A DNA stretch of 64,000 nucleotides, taken from Microbacterium suwonense (GTDB lineage Bacteria; Actinomycetota; Actinomycetes; Actinomycetales; Microbacteriaceae). Positions 14,865-28,881 of the stretch are shown one piece after another (the stretch's first letter is position 1; each line of letters opens with the position of its first letter). Below the pieces are notes generated by a model. It had not been told where the DNA came from, did not search any database, and worked only from the letters and a program-made list of their open reading frames with translations. The DNA is taken from contig NZ_AP027728.1 of the NCBI RefSeq assembly GCF_030296555.1, forward strand, positions 2,356,001 through 2,420,000. The letters run 5' to 3'. The position numbers were made by a program, and so were the translations under genes.

Positions 14865-16151
14865 TCAGTCGAGCAGGTCGTGGCGGACGATGACCTGCTC
14901 GCGCTCGGGGCCCACGCCGATGACCGAGATGCGGGTGTTGCTCATCTTCTCCAGCGCCAGCACATAGTCCTGCGCGTTCTGCGGCATGTCCTCGAAGGAG
15001 CGCGCCGTCGAGATGTCCTCGCTCCAGCCGGGAAAGTACTCGTAGATCGGCTTGGCGTGGTGGAAGTCGGTCTGGTTCACCGGCACGTCGTCGAAGCGCG
15101 TTCCGTCGACGTCGTAGGCGACGCACACCGGGATCCGCTCCAGGCCGGTGAGGATGTCGAGCTTGGTGAGCACCAGGTCGGTGATGCCGTTCACGCGCGT
15201 GGCGTAGCGGGTGATCGGCGCGTCGTACCAGCCCACCCGGCGCGGCCGGCCGGTGGTGGTGCCGAACTCGAAGCCCTGCTTGCGCAGCCAGTCGCCGCTC
15301 TCGTCGAACAGCTCGGTCGGGAACGGGCCCGAGCCGACGCGGGTCGTGTAGGCCTTGACGATGCCGACGATGCGGTCCAGGCGGTTCGGGCCCACACCCG
15401 AGCCCGATGCCGCGCCCGCCGCAGTCGCGGTGGAGGAAGTGACGAACGGATAGGTGCCGTGATCGATGTCGAGCATGGTGGCCTGACCGCCCTCGAAGAC
15501 GACGACCTCGCCACGGTCGAGGGCCTCATCGACGAGATGACCCGTGTCGGCGACCATCGGCCGCAGCTTCTCGGCGTAGGCGAGCAGCTCCTCGATGATC
15601 TCGTCGCAGGTGATAGCGCGCCGGTTGAACACCTTCACCAGCAGGTGGTTCTTCTGATCGAGGGCGCCCTCGATCTTCTGGCGCAGGATGTTCTCGTCGA
15701 ACAGATCCTGCACCCGGATGCCTACCCGGTTGATCTTGTCGGCGTAGGCGGGGCCGATGCCGCGGCCGGTGGTGCCGATGTTGCGCTTGCCGAGGAAGCG
15801 CTCGGTGACCTTGTCGAGCGTGCGGTGGTACTGGGTGATCAGGTGCGCGTTGGCGCTCACCTTGAGACGCGAGACATCCACACCACGGGCGGAGAGCGCT
15901 TCGAGCTCGCTGAACAGCACCTCCAGGTCGACGACGACGCCGTTGCCGATCACCGGGGTGACGCCGGGGGTGAGGATGCCGGAGGGCAGCAGGTGCAGCG
16001 CGTACTTCTCGTCGCCGACGACGACGGTGTGCCCGGCGTTGTTGCCGCCGTTGAACTTCACCACCCAGTCGGTGCGCTCACCGAGCAGGTCTGTCGCCTT
16101 GCCCTTGCCCTCATCGCCCCACTGGACGCCGACGATCACGATTCCTGGCAT
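14865..16151 (-). CDS. purA: adenylosuccinate synthetase
   Basis: 428 aa, full length. Catalyses IMP + Asp + GTP to adenylosuccinate, the first committed step to AMP. The N-terminal [20 protein letters not shown] contains the catalytic Asp and the GDEGKGK P-loop; then [12 protein letters not shown] with the catalytic His, [15 protein letters not shown], and the PurA signature [12 protein letters not shown]. The start at 16151 has AGGGGT upstream. A minus-strand TAGGAT -10 candidate (complement of 16225-16230) would give a leader of about 70 nt. Confidence 0.97.
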   Translation of the reverse strand: MPGIVIVGVQWGDEGKGKATDLLGERTDWVVKFNGGNNAGHTVVVGDEKYALHLLPSGILTPGVTPVIGNGVVVDLEVLFSELEALSARGVDVSRLKVSANAHLITQYHRTLDKVTERFLGKRNIGTTGRGIGPAYADKINRVGIRVQDLFDENILRQKIEGALDQKNHLLVKVFNRRAITCDEIIEELLAYAEKLRPMVADTGHLVDEALDRGEVVVFEGGQATMLDIDHGTYPFVTSSTATAAGAASGSGVGPNRLDRIVGIVKAYTTRVGSGPFPTELFDESGDWLRKQGFEFGTTTGRPRRVGWYDAPITRYATRVNGITDLVLTKLDILTGLERIPVCVAYDVDGTRFDDVPVNQTDFHHAKPIYEYFPGWSEDISTARSFEDMPQNAQDYVLALEKMSNTRISVIGVGPEREQVIVRHDLLD

Positions 16152-16261
16152 GGGGTACCCCTGGTACTGCACGCTGTTCGCCGGGTTTGCACCGGCAGAT
16201 GAGCTGGCCCGAACGGGCGAGTCCATCCTACCGAAGGGTGCCGTGTCAGTAGAGTTTCGCC

Positions 16262-16987
16262 CTGACGACCTGGTGGCCATGGGCCCGGCTCACGGCATCC
16301 GCTCTGGGCTTCGCCGCGATCATCGGGCAGCTCGCACTCACGCTCGGCATCGCCGTGCACGCGCAGACGGAGTGGGGTTCGCACCTGCCCACCGTCGCGA
16401 CGAACTTCTTCAGCTTCTTCACGATCCTCTCGAACCTGGGGGCGGCGGTTGTCCTCGCGATCGCCGCGGTCTGGGCATGGACGCGAGGGCGGGATGCCGC
16501 GATTGAGCCGCGCTGGCTCGCCGTGTCGCTCGCCTGCATCGCCACCTACATGATCGTCACCGGCATCGTGTACAACCTTCTGCTGCGCGGCGTAGAGCTG
16601 CCGCAGGGGACGACGCTGGGCTGGTCGAACGAGGTGCTGCACGTGGTCATCCCGCTGTTCCTGCTGGCCGACGTGCTGCTCGCGCCGAAGCGACGGATGC
16701 TGTCGTGGCCCGTCGTCGCGGTGATCGCCACGTTCCCGCTCGTCTGGGCCCTCTACACGCTGCTGCGTGCGAACCTCATCGTCGCACCTGGCACCGGTGA
16801 CCCGTACTGGTACCCGTACCCCTTCCTGAACCCGCACATCACCGCGGGCGGCTATCTCGGCGTGGCCGGCTACGTGGTCGGCATCGCCGTCGCGATCCTC
16901 GCGGTGGGCGCCGGCGTCGTCGGGGTGTCGCGCCGGCGCGCGGCGTCCGCTTCGGCATCCGCTTCCGGCGCTTCGGTCGCGGGATGA
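16262..16987 (+). CDS. Pr6Pr-like six-helix membrane protein with a problematic start
   Basis: About 241 aa if read from 16262. Six hydrophobic segments, with [16 protein letters not shown] and [20 protein letters not shown] matching the Pr6Pr family of unknown function. The first helix ([20 protein letters not shown]) is encoded upstream of the first usable start codon, a GTG at 16355. No ATG, GTG or TTG lies in frame between the stop at 16250 and that GTG. A CTG at 16262, 6 nt after a TAGAGT hexamer, would restore the full helix and fit a leaderless mRNA. So either a CTG start is used, the start codon has been lost, or the protein is shortened. It is divergent from purA. Confidence 0.7.
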   Translation: MTTWWPWARLTASALGFAAIIGQLALTLGIAVHAQTEWGSHLPTVATNFFSFFTILSNLGAAVVLAIAAVWAWTRGRDAAIEPRWLAVSLACIATYMIVTGIVYNLLLRGVELPQGTTLGWSNEVLHVVIPLFLLADVLLAPKRRMLSWPVVAVIATFPLVWALYTLLRANLIVAPGTGDPYWYPYPFLNPHITAGGYLGVAGYVVGIAVAILAVGAGVVGVSRRRAASASASASGASVAG

Positions 16988-17016
16988 CCGGCACCTCCGC
17001 ATCCGCGGCACTTCTC

Positions 17017-17050
17017 AGCATCTGCTGCATCGATCGATGCAGCGGATGCT
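17017..17050. repeat. 34-bp palindrome, family E copy 1
   Basis: AGCATCTGCTGCATCGA and its complement TCGATGCAGCGGATGCT meet without a loop (one mismatch, a G-U pair in RNA). It lies 30 bp after the Pr6Pr stop and may act as its terminator. A related palindrome at 38960-38995 shares the CATCYGCTGC core. Confidence 0.75.
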
Positions 17051-17445
17051 GATCTCTGCAGCGGATGAGCAAGATGGGGGTGCCGGGCCGGGCGCCGGAG
17101 GAACAGCCCCGGGAGATTCCTCCGCCGGAGACGCCTCCCCCGGGACGTCGGAGCCGGGTTCGTCGGATGCAGACGGGACCCCGTCCGCGCCGGCACCGCT
17201 GGATCCGGCTGCACCGTCCGTGCTCGCCGCGAGCTGCTGATCGGCTTCGTGCACCAGGTGCAGGCCCGCTAGGCCCTCGATGCGCCACCCGGGAAGGGGT
17301 GGAAACTTCCGGCCCGTTCGACCACCGTCCGTCGCTGATCGCTGATCGCGAGGTCCGCACTCAGTCGGGTGCACGATGCGCCGGTTACCCTGTACCGGGG
17401 GATCAGCGGTGGTCGTCGGTTCCCCGACGCGCGAGGAGATGACAG
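17051..17445. other. 395-bp stretch without a supported gene
   Basis: Both strands can be read open for part of this stretch, but the peptides are Pro/Gly/Ser-rich low-complexity sequence with no start context or family resemblance. The last 100 bp should hold the promoter of the MoxR operon, with GAGGAGATG as ribosome binding site at about 17430. Confidence 0.6.
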
Positions 17446-18699
<1,254 letters not shown>

Positions 18700-18730
18700 C
18701 CGGCCCGTTCCCAACCCGGACAGAGCACTG

Positions 18731-19669
18731 ATGACCAGCCTGATCACCCAGGTGAAGAGCAAGCTCTTCATTCGCTCGACGCAGAAGTCGATGCACGCGC
18801 TCGATGGCGCCTACGCATCGCTGCTGCGCGGGCGCAGCCTCGACTTCGAGGATCTGCGCCCCTACGAGTACGGCGATCAGGTGCGCGACATCGACTGGCG
18901 TGCGACCGCGAAGCAGGGCGAGCCGCTCATCAAGCGCACCAAGGCGACCCGGATGCACACCGTACTGTTCCTGGTCGATGCCGGGCGCGGCATGAAAGCG
19001 CTGGCCGAGGACGAACGGCCCAAGCGCGACCTCGCGGTGCTGATCGCCGGTGCCCTCGGATTTCTGACGGTGCGCCACGGCGACGATTTCTCGATGATCT
19101 ACGGCGATGCCTCCCGTGTCCGCCGGCTCCCTCCCGGGGGAACCGAGGGCGCGCTCGAGCACGCGCTGCGCACGATCAGCGCCGCCATCGACGCCAGTGA
19201 CGCGCCCAACGATCGTGACGCGCTGCTCAGCTACACGGCGCGCAACATCTCGCGCCATTCGATCGTGGTGATCGTGACCGACGAGGCGCCGATGACCGCC
19301 GACACCGACCGTCTGCTGCGCAGGCTCAAGGTGCAGCACGACGTACTGTGGCTGACGGTGCGGGATGCCGAGATCGTGGTCGCAGGCGGCCGGCCCGGGA
19401 TGTTCGACCGGCTCGTCGATCCCGCGAACGCCCCGGGCGCCGGGCTCACGCACCGCCGCGACGTGGACACCGGCTGGGCCATTCCCGATTTCGTGCACGG
19501 TGACGCCGAGGTGATGGCCGAGCTCGCCGCGCAGGAGGCGGCCGACACCGCGCACCGCAACGATGTGCTGCGCCGCAACGAGATCACGCATGCCGAGTTC
19601 GGCGGTCAGGATGCCGCGGTGCCGACGCTGTTGGCGATGCTGAATCGGAGGTCGCATGCCCGCCTCTGA
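18731..19669 (+). CDS. DUF58 domain protein
   Basis: 312 aa. The conserved DUF58 block is near the N-terminus: RGRSLDFEDLRPYEYGDQVR then DIDWRATAKQGEPLIKR. After it comes a VWA-like fold (LFLVDAGRGMKAL, IVVIVTDEAPM). DUF58 proteins accompany MoxR ATPases and are thought to be their clients or adaptors; biochemical function is unknown. It follows moxR by 31 bp and overlaps the next gene by 14 bp. Confidence 0.9.
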   Translation: MTSLITQVKSKLFIRSTQKSMHALDGAYASLLRGRSLDFEDLRPYEYGDQVRDIDWRATAKQGEPLIKRTKATRMHTVLFLVDAGRGMKALAEDERPKRDLAVLIAGALGFLTVRHGDDFSMIYGDASRVRRLPPGGTEGALEHALRTISAAIDASDAPNDRDALLSYTARNISRHSIVVIVTDEAPMTADTDRLLRRLKVQHDVLWLTVRDAEIVVAGGRPGMFDRLVDPANAPGAGLTHRRDVDTGWAIPDFVHGDAEVMAELAAQEAADTAHRNDVLRRNEITHAEFGGQDAAVPTLLAMLNRRSHARL

Positions 19670-20144
19670 CGACCTCTACCCTCCCGTGCAGTACGGCTGG
19701 GGCTGGATCCTGCTGGCCATCGGCATCCTGCTGCTGCTCGCCGGCGCCGCCTGGCTGCTGATCGTCCTCACCCGCCCTCGTCGCCGCATCACCCTGCCGG
19801 GAACGGCCACCTTTGCCCCTCCGACCGAAGAGGTGCTCAGCCGGTTGCGCGCCGAGTACCTCGATGATGTGCAGCGCATCGAAGATGCATACCGTTCACG
19901 GAATATGGACCCGAAGCGCGCCAATCTCGAGCTCAGCCGTCTGGTGCGCCGCTTCGTGAACGAGTACTCCGGGCTCGAGGCGCCGGTGCTCGCTTTGGAC
20001 GACCTGATCGCGCGCGGCGTCGATCCCACGCTCATCGACGCGATCCGCCGACACTACTACCCCAGCATCTTTCAACGCGGCCCCGCCATCGACCCGATCT
20101 ACGGCGCCGAGGCCGCGCGCACCGTCGTGAAGAGTTGGCGCTGA
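19656..20144 (+). CDS. single-pass membrane protein of the MoxR operon
   Basis: 162 aa. Short extracytoplasmic N-terminus, one transmembrane helix (WGWILLAIGILLLLAGAAWL), a basic stop-transfer RPRRR, then a cytoplasmic helical domain. Position and layout match the DUF4381-like protein found between DUF58 and the first VWA protein in Bat-type operons, but sequence resemblance is weak by eye. Confidence 0.8.
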   Translation: MPASDDLYPPVQYGWGWILLAIGILLLLAGAAWLLIVLTRPRRRITLPGTATFAPPTEEVLSRLRAEYLDDVQRIEDAYRSRNMDPKRANLELSRLVRRFVNEYSGLEAPVLALDDLIARGVDPTLIDAIRRHYYPSIFQRGPAIDPIYGAEAARTVVKSWR

Positions 20145-20153
20145 GGTGATCGC

Positions 20154-21140
20154 ATGGCACTGAACACCTGGTGGATGATCCTCGTCGCACTCGGCGCGCT
20201 GGTCGTGGCGCTGCTCCTCGGCATCCTGCTCGGTCTGCGCGGTCGCGAACGCGCCGAGAACGCGCCCTCGGCACTCGTCTCCCGCGCCGAACGGCTGCGC
20301 ACCCTGCCGTCGTTCCGCGCCTCGGTGCGCCGCCGGATGAGCCTGCTCTCCGGCATCCTCGTCGTCGGCGCGATCGCCGTGCTCCTGGGCGGCGTGGTGG
20401 CCGCCCGCCCCATGTCGCCGAAGACCATCCACCCGGTGAACACCAGCCGCGACATCATGCTCTGCCTGGACGTCTCCGGCTCGATGTCCGACGTCGACGT
20501 CGAGGTGCTCGGCGTGTTCGAGGAGCTGCTGAAGGGCTTCCAGGGTGAGCGGATCGGTCTGACGATCTTCAACAGCTCCCCGGTGCAGGTCTTCCCGCTC
20601 ACCGACGACTACCCGTTCATCGCGCAGCAGCTCAAGAACATCCGCTCCAGCTTCGACTACCGCGACCAGACGCCGGAGCACTGGGTGGGCACGCTCAACG
20701 GCCCGGGCGCCTCGCTCATCGGCGACGGCCTGGCCGCCTGCACGATGCGCTTCGACCACGCCGACGACGAGCGCAGCCGCTCGGTGATCCTGGCCACCGA
20801 CAACGAGCTCGCCGGCGCCTCGATCCTCACTCTCGAAGAGGCCGCACAGTACGCCAAGTCGAAGAAGGTGCGGGTTTTCGCGCTGAACCCGGTGCAGGGC
20901 AAGGATGCCGAGGTCAGCGCTCAGCTCGTGGCGGCCGCCCAGCTGACCGGCGGGCAGTCGTACGCGCTGCGCGACACGACCACGGTCGCGGACATCATCA
21001 CCGAGATCCAGAAGCAGGAGGCGACGGCGCTGAAGGGACAGGCGCAGGTGGTCCAGGTCGACACCCCGAACCTCGCGATCGCGCTGATGCTCGTTGCGAT
21101 CCTGGGATTCCTGGTGCTGCTGTGGAGGGTGAGACTGTGA
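20154..21140 (+). CDS. VWA-domain membrane protein (BatA-like)
   Basis: 328 aa. Two N-terminal membrane helices, a VWA domain with the canonical metal-ion site DVSGSMSD (about residue 105) and ILATDNELAG, and a C-terminal anchor helix (LAIALMLVAILGFLVLLWRV). This is the topology of BatA/BatB proteins, with the VWA domain outside or at the membrane face between anchors. Its stop overlaps the next VWA gene. Confidence 0.9.
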   Translation: MALNTWWMILVALGALVVALLLGILLGLRGRERAENAPSALVSRAERLRTLPSFRASVRRRMSLLSGILVVGAIAVLLGGVVAARPMSPKTIHPVNTSRDIMLCLDVSGSMSDVDVEVLGVFEELLKGFQGERIGLTIFNSSPVQVFPLTDDYPFIAQQLKNIRSSFDYRDQTPEHWVGTLNGPGASLIGDGLAACTMRFDHADDERSRSVILATDNELAGASILTLEEAAQYAKSKKVRVFALNPVQGKDAEVSAQLVAAAQLTGGQSYALRDTTTVADIITEIQKQEATALKGQAQVVQVDTPNLAIALMLVAILGFLVLLWRVRL

Positions 21141-22150
21141 TCCTCCAACCCGTCTTGCATCCGGTGCTGCTGGTGCTGCTGTGCGCAGCGCCGACGGTGA
21201 TCGTCGTCCGAGCGCTGATCAGGCCTTCGAAGGCCGGCGCGGGGGCGCCGCGCTCGATCTGGGCGCTGCGGCTGGGGATGATCGTGGTGGTGTTCGCGAT
21301 GCTGCTGCGCCCCGGCATCCCCGGTGGCACCTCCCAGACCCTCGCGACCGATACCGACATCGTGATCGTCGTCGACACCACGGCCAGCATCATCGCCGAG
21401 GACTGGGACGGCGATCAGCCGCGCCTGGTCGGGGTGCGCGCCGATGTGCAATCCATCGTCGACGAGTATCCCGGAGCGCGGTTCTCGCTGATCAGCTTCG
21501 ACGCGGCGGCGCAGCTGCGCCTGCCGCTGACCACGGATGCCACGGCGCTGATGTCTGCGCTGGACGTGATGCTCCCCGAGATCACCGACCAGTCGCGCGG
21601 GTCGTCGATCAGCATCGCGAACCGGATGCTGGCCGACACCCTCTCCGCCGCCGCGAAGGCCTCCCCCGACCGCAGCCGCATGGTGTTCTACCTCGGCGAC
21701 GGCGAGCAGACCGCGTCCCGCGATCCGGAGTCGTTCGCGAGCAGCGCCAAGTACGTCGACGGCGGGGTCGTGCTCGGCTACGGCACCGCCGAGGGCGGGC
21801 CGATGAAGCGGACCACCGGTCGCACCGATGACGCCGGCGGCGACTACATCGAGTACCAGGGCGAGCGGGCCATGTCGGTGATCGACGAGGACAACCTGCG
21901 GAAGATCTCCGAGCAGCTGGGCGTCGAATACCAGCACCGGTCGGCGGATGCCGAGATCACCCTGCCCGAGGCGCCGAGAAGCACCACCGACTACGCCGCC
22001 TCCGGCGAGGTCGGCAACGTGATCGAGCTGTACTGGATCGCCGCCCTCGTGCTGATCGCGCTGGTCGCCGTGGAGCTCGCGCGCGCAGCCATGCTCATCG
22101 CCCGGCTGCGCGGCCTGGCTCGGGGTCCGGGTCAGGGAGGTGCGCGATGA
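21137..22150 (+). CDS. second VWA-domain membrane protein (BatB-like) with altered metal site
   Basis: 337 aa with the same anchor-VWA-anchor layout as its upstream neighbour. The metal-ion site reads VDTTASI instead of the usual DxSxS: the first Ser is Thr, a change that often weakens metal binding. I start it at the GTG at 21137 because it overlaps the previous stop (GTGA) and has GGAGGGTGAG upstream; a GTG at 21122 is the alternative. Probably forms a complex with the first VWA protein, remodelled by MoxR. Confidence 0.88.
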   Translation: MILQPVLHPVLLVLLCAAPTVIVVRALIRPSKAGAGAPRSIWALRLGMIVVVFAMLLRPGIPGGTSQTLATDTDIVIVVDTTASIIAEDWDGDQPRLVGVRADVQSIVDEYPGARFSLISFDAAAQLRLPLTTDATALMSALDVMLPEITDQSRGSSISIANRMLADTLSAAAKASPDRSRMVFYLGDGEQTASRDPESFASSAKYVDGGVVLGYGTAEGGPMKRTTGRTDDAGGDYIEYQGERAMSVIDEDNLRKISEQLGVEYQHRSADAEITLPEAPRSTTDYAASGEVGNVIELYWIAALVLIALVAVELARAAMLIARLRGLARGPGQGGAR

Positions 22151-22923
22151 CCGACGGGACTCCCACGCCGGCCGACGCCGCGGCGGCGCTGCTCGCTGCG
22201 AACCGGCGACGCCGCAGCATCCGCCGCTGGGTCGCGATCGGGACCCTGCCGCTGACGCTCGCTGCCCTGCTGCTGGTCGGCAAGCTGCTGAGCATGTACG
22301 CCTTCGCGCATCAGTCGATCAGCGCGTTCGTGTCGGCCGGCTACGCCGAGTCGGAGTCCGCCGCCCGCGGTCAGGACGTCGTCAACTGGTTCGAGCCCTT
22401 CAAGGCTCCGTACAACATCGGCACGGCACTCGCGGGGGCCGAGAAGCTTCCCGAGGCGCGCGCCGAGCTGGAGCGCGCCCTGCCGCTGGCCGAGGGCCTC
22501 GAGGTCTGCTACGTGCGCATCAATCTGTCACTGGTGATCGAACGGCAGGGCGACGCGGCGCAGGCCGACGGCGATGCCGCGCGCGCGACGGAGCTCTACG
22601 GCGAGGCGCTGCAGATCACGGTGGAGACGCCGGACGAGTGCAGCAGCAGCGATGCGCAGGACCAGTCGCCCGACCCGGACCGCGACATGAGCGACACCCT
22701 GGACGAGAACCAGCAGCGTCAGCAGGAGAAGCAGCAGCAGAGCCAGCAGGATCCCGATCAGAACCCGCAGCCCGAGCCGGACGACAGCACGCAGCAGGAC
22801 CAGCCATCGCAGAGCGACCTCGACGACATCGAGAAGAAGCTGAACGAGGGCGCACAGGAGCGCGAGGATCAGCTGCGCGGCGACGACGAGGGCACCGGCG
22901 TCGGAACGGACAAGCCGTGGTAG
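22147..22923 (+). CDS. TPR-like membrane protein with a Gln/Asp-rich tail (BatC-like)
   Basis: 258 aa. One N-terminal transmembrane helix (WVAIGTLPLTLAALLLVGKL), a short TPR-like helical region (YNIGTALAGAEKLPEARAEL, ERALPLAEGLEVCYVRINLS, ARATELYGEALQI), then about 90 residues rich in Q, D, E and S. In Bat operons the TPR partner of the VWA proteins occupies this place. The tail looks disordered and strongly acidic. It overlaps the VWA stop (ATGA) and the next gene start. Confidence 0.85.
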   Translation: MTDGTPTPADAAAALLAANRRRRSIRRWVAIGTLPLTLAALLLVGKLLSMYAFAHQSISAFVSAGYAESESAARGQDVVNWFEPFKAPYNIGTALAGAEKLPEARAELERALPLAEGLEVCYVRINLSLVIERQGDAAQADGDAARATELYGEALQITVETPDECSSSDAQDQSPDPDRDMSDTLDENQQRQQEKQQQSQQDPDQNPQPEPDDSTQQDQPSQSDLDDIEKKLNEGAQEREDQLRGDDEGTGVGTDKPW

Positions 22924-24022
22924 AACAGCGCAACGCGTACCTGGGCGGCGCCGACGGTGCCCCGCCGCTGCCCCCGCCGGGCGGCTATCACGGCGCACGG
23001 CGCGCCTCGACCGGGCTGGATGCCGCCGCGGGGCTCATCCCGGCATCCGGCGAGGTCAGCTACGCCGCACCGGATGCCGAGAAGAAGACCGTCAGCGTGC
23101 TGGGCCTGGTCGCCCTCTCGGCGACCGTGCTGTTCGTGCTGGTCCTGCTGCTGCTGATGGGCGCGGGCGGGACGGATGCCGTGTACGGCGCGTCGATGAT
23201 CGTGCTGCAGTTCGTGGTGATCGGGGTGATCGTCGCCGCGCTGCTGACTCCGGCGGGACGGATGCTGGGGGCGATCGCCCTCGCGGTCACGCTGGTCTTC
23301 AACGTCGCGACGGTCGGCGCGATGGGGGCGCTGCGCTCGGCGGCCACGCACGCCTACGACGGCACGAAGACCGAGAAGCAGAAGCATGAGGAGGCGTATC
23401 CGGGCGTCAAGGGGTTCCGAACTACGACGTCCTCAACGGGCCATCGCTGGAGGACGTGCAGGCCGAAGGCGACGAGCTGATGGCGCAGGTGCGCCGACGT
23501 CTGACCGACGAGTACGGCTACACCTGGGTGCAGTCGGGTGCGGTGGACATCAGCCCCGAGCGCAACGGCTACGGCGGGGAGTCGATGCTCAGAAGGTACA
23601 CCTCGACGGTGTGGACCACCGAGCAGCCGGTGCGGGACGATCAGCGCAAGCGCAACGTGATGCGCGCCATCGACCAGGTGCTGGACCAGCGCGGCATGCC
23701 GCGGCTGTATCCGCTCAACGAGACCGGCTCGGGCATCTCCGACGACATGGTCGCCAAGCTGTACGGCTCCAGCGACCCGGCACGGCAGCACACCTGGGAG
23801 TACTACAGCGACACCTACCCCGAGCCGCTGCGGTTCTACGCCTACGTGTACGACCTGTCGAACGATCCGACCGGTGAGTTCCGTCAGCAGCGCGAGGCGC
23901 TCAGCAAGCAGGACGGCGAGCCGCTGGAGGGCGTGCAGCTGGTCGTCTTCGCCCGTCAGGTTCTTCCCGAGGCCGACCGCGCCGAGTACCAGGAGAGGCT
24001 CGGGGACTATCCCGGCTTCTGA
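22917..24022 (+). pseudogene. last gene of the MoxR operon, frameshifted at a G4 run (probably intact in reality)
   Basis: The N-terminal part (GTG at 22917, VEQRNAYLGGADG, a Pro-rich stretch and three membrane segments) is read up to GVKG at about 23414. The matching C-terminal domain then continues in another frame: VPNYDVLNGPSLEDVQAEGD followed by ELMAQVRRRLTDEYGYTWVQ. The break is the run of four G at 23411-23414; a fifth G gives one 368-aa protein. The family is not recognised; it combines a membrane domain with a soluble alpha-beta domain unique to actinobacterial versions of this operon, as far as I can tell. Without correction it would look like two genes, the second with ATG at 23456. 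Confidence 0.7.
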
Positions 24023-24026
24023 GAGC

Positions 24027-24494
24027 TCAAGCCAGGTCGAGGGCGCGCAGCGCGTACCCGTCGGGCACCGCGCCCTGCAGCCGGTAGGCCGTGAACACCT
24101 CGGCCGCTTCGTCGGCCGTGAACACCTCGTTCGGGCGCACGGTGGTGCTGTGCCGGCCGTCGTCCCACCGGATGACGGCAGCTGGCCCGGCGTCCACACC
24201 GGCTCCGGGCTTGCCGACCACGTACTGCTGAGCGGTTCCCGCAGCATCCGTCTTGCGTACTTCTATCGTCAGCGCATCGGCCGTTCCCGCACAGTGGATG
24301 TACTCGTCGGACGCCGGCAGCGACTCCAGCAGGTCTGCACCCTCGGGTGCCCGCCACAGGCTCCACGCCCAGAACGACGTGCCGTTCAGACGGTTGAGCG
24401 TGAATCTGATCTGCTCGGGATAGGGCCGGATGTCATCCACCAGCAGCATTCGCGAGGAGCCGTTGCGTTCCGTGATGTGCGTGGGCGCTGTCAT
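24027..24494 (-). CDS. conserved hypothetical protein
   Basis: 155 aa, soluble, no signal peptide or membrane helix. Contains DIRPYPEQIRFTLNRLNGTS, FWAWSLWRAPEG and VIRWDDGRHSTTV. I do not recognise a family. It converges on the MoxR operon with only 4 bp between the stops. Codon use and base composition fit the chromosome, so a real gene is likely. Confidence 0.65.
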   Translation of the reverse strand: MTAPTHITERNGSSRMLLVDDIRPYPEQIRFTLNRLNGTSFWAWSLWRAPEGADLLESLPASDEYIHCAGTADALTIEVRKTDAAGTAQQYVVGKPGAGVDAGPAAVIRWDDGRHSTTVRPNEVFTADEAAEVFTAYRLQGAVPDGYALRALDLA

Positions 24495-24694
24495 GGCACT
24501 TCCTCGAGGGTCACTGCGACGATGTCGATGGGCTTGCGATCGAGGGTAGCGCGAGCCGGTCGGCCGCGACCGGCCCTCCTTTCCGGTGAGGCGATCGCAC
24601 AGGGCCTCGACGTCGATGCAGGTGGGCCCCTGCGCCGGTACGCTGGCATCTGCCGCAATCGCCTCGGCTCATCCATCACCAGGAGTCCGCACGT

Positions 24695-28118
<3,424 letters not shown>

Positions 28119-28156
28119 CACGCAGCGTCCCGCAACACTTCGGGGGCCGTTCTGTA

Positions 28157-28200
28157 TCACCGCAGGACGGCGGATGCGTCACCGCAGGACGTCGGATGCC
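28157..28200. repeat. 22-bp direct repeat between argG and tetR
   Basis: TCACCGCAGGACGGCGGATG plus CG (28157-28178) is repeated with two changes at 28179-28200. Non-coding. Confidence 0.85.
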
Positions 28201-28227
28201 CGGATGCTGTGAGTCCGCCGAACTAAC

Positions 28228-28245
28228 TTGCACATAGCTGTGCAA
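28228..28245. promoter_or_regulatory. TetR-type operator
   Basis: TTGCACA-N4-TGTGCAA is a perfect inverted repeat 19 bp before the tetR start, in an AT-rich pocket next to CATAATTAT. Probably bound by the TetR protein encoded just downstream (autoregulation of the three-gene operon). Confidence 0.7.
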
Positions 28246-28263
28246 CATAATTATCCTGGAGGC

Positions 28264-28881
28264 ATGCCTACCGTCCGCACGCCCCGTGCCGATGCCCGCG
28301 CCAACCGCGCCGGCATCCTCGATGCCGCGCGCACCGCGCTGGCCGCCGACCCGTACGCGTCGGTCGACGTGATCGCGCGCAGCGCGGGGCTGAGCCGTCG
28401 CACCCTGTACGGGCACTTCGACGATCGCGACGCCCTGATCCGCGAACTCATCTCGGCGGGCGCGCAACGCTTCAACGCGATTGCGGAGTCGATCACGGAT
28501 GCCGATTGCCAGCTGGTCCTCGCGCGCCTGGCGGCACGTTTGTGGCAGGAGGCCGCGCACGTGCAGTTCATCGCCGCGCTGGCTCTGGACGAGGCGCACG
28601 TGCAGCACACCGCCCGCGCTCTCGCCCCGCTTCGCCGCGCCGTCGCGGATCTCGTGCGCCGCGGTCAGGGCGACGGCAGCTTCCGCACCGACCTCGCCGC
28701 CGAGGCCCTCGCCCGCCTGATCGAGGAGATGGCGCGCACCGTCGTGGCCAGAGCGGATGCCAGCAAGGCAGACACCGAGAACATCGCCGTCCGCACCGTT
28801 CTGAGCATCGCCGGGCTCTCGTGGCGCGAGGCCGACGCGCTGCTCGCCGCGCACCCCGACATCGCCGAGGGCGTCGCATGA
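28264..28881 (+). CDS. TetR/AcrR family regulator
   Basis: 205 aa. The N-terminal helix-turn-helix is RAGILDAARTALAADPYASV, then DVIARSAGLSRRTLYGHFDD; the C-terminal ligand domain is helical and variable. The stop overlaps the start of the first YhgE/Pip gene (ATGA), so it is co-translated with it and presumably controls these membrane proteins through the operator at 28228-28245. The inducer is unknown. Confidence 0.9.
   Translation: MPTVRTPRADARANRAGILDAARTALAADPYASVDVIARSAGLSRRTLYGHFDDRDALIRELISAGAQRFNAIAESITDADCQLVLARLAARLWQEAAHVQFIAALALDEAHVQHTARALAPLRRAVADLVRRGQGDGSFRTDLAAEALARLIEEMARTVVARADASKADTENIAVRTVLSIAGLSWREADALLAAHPDIAEGVA

Noticed and set aside
17030..17445. Open frames on both strands between the Pr6Pr gene and moxR, including a Pro/Gly/Ser-rich peptide on each strand
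   Set aside because: Low-complexity composition, no ribosome binding site or leaderless hexamer, no family resemblance, and the minus-strand frame runs into the moxR start.
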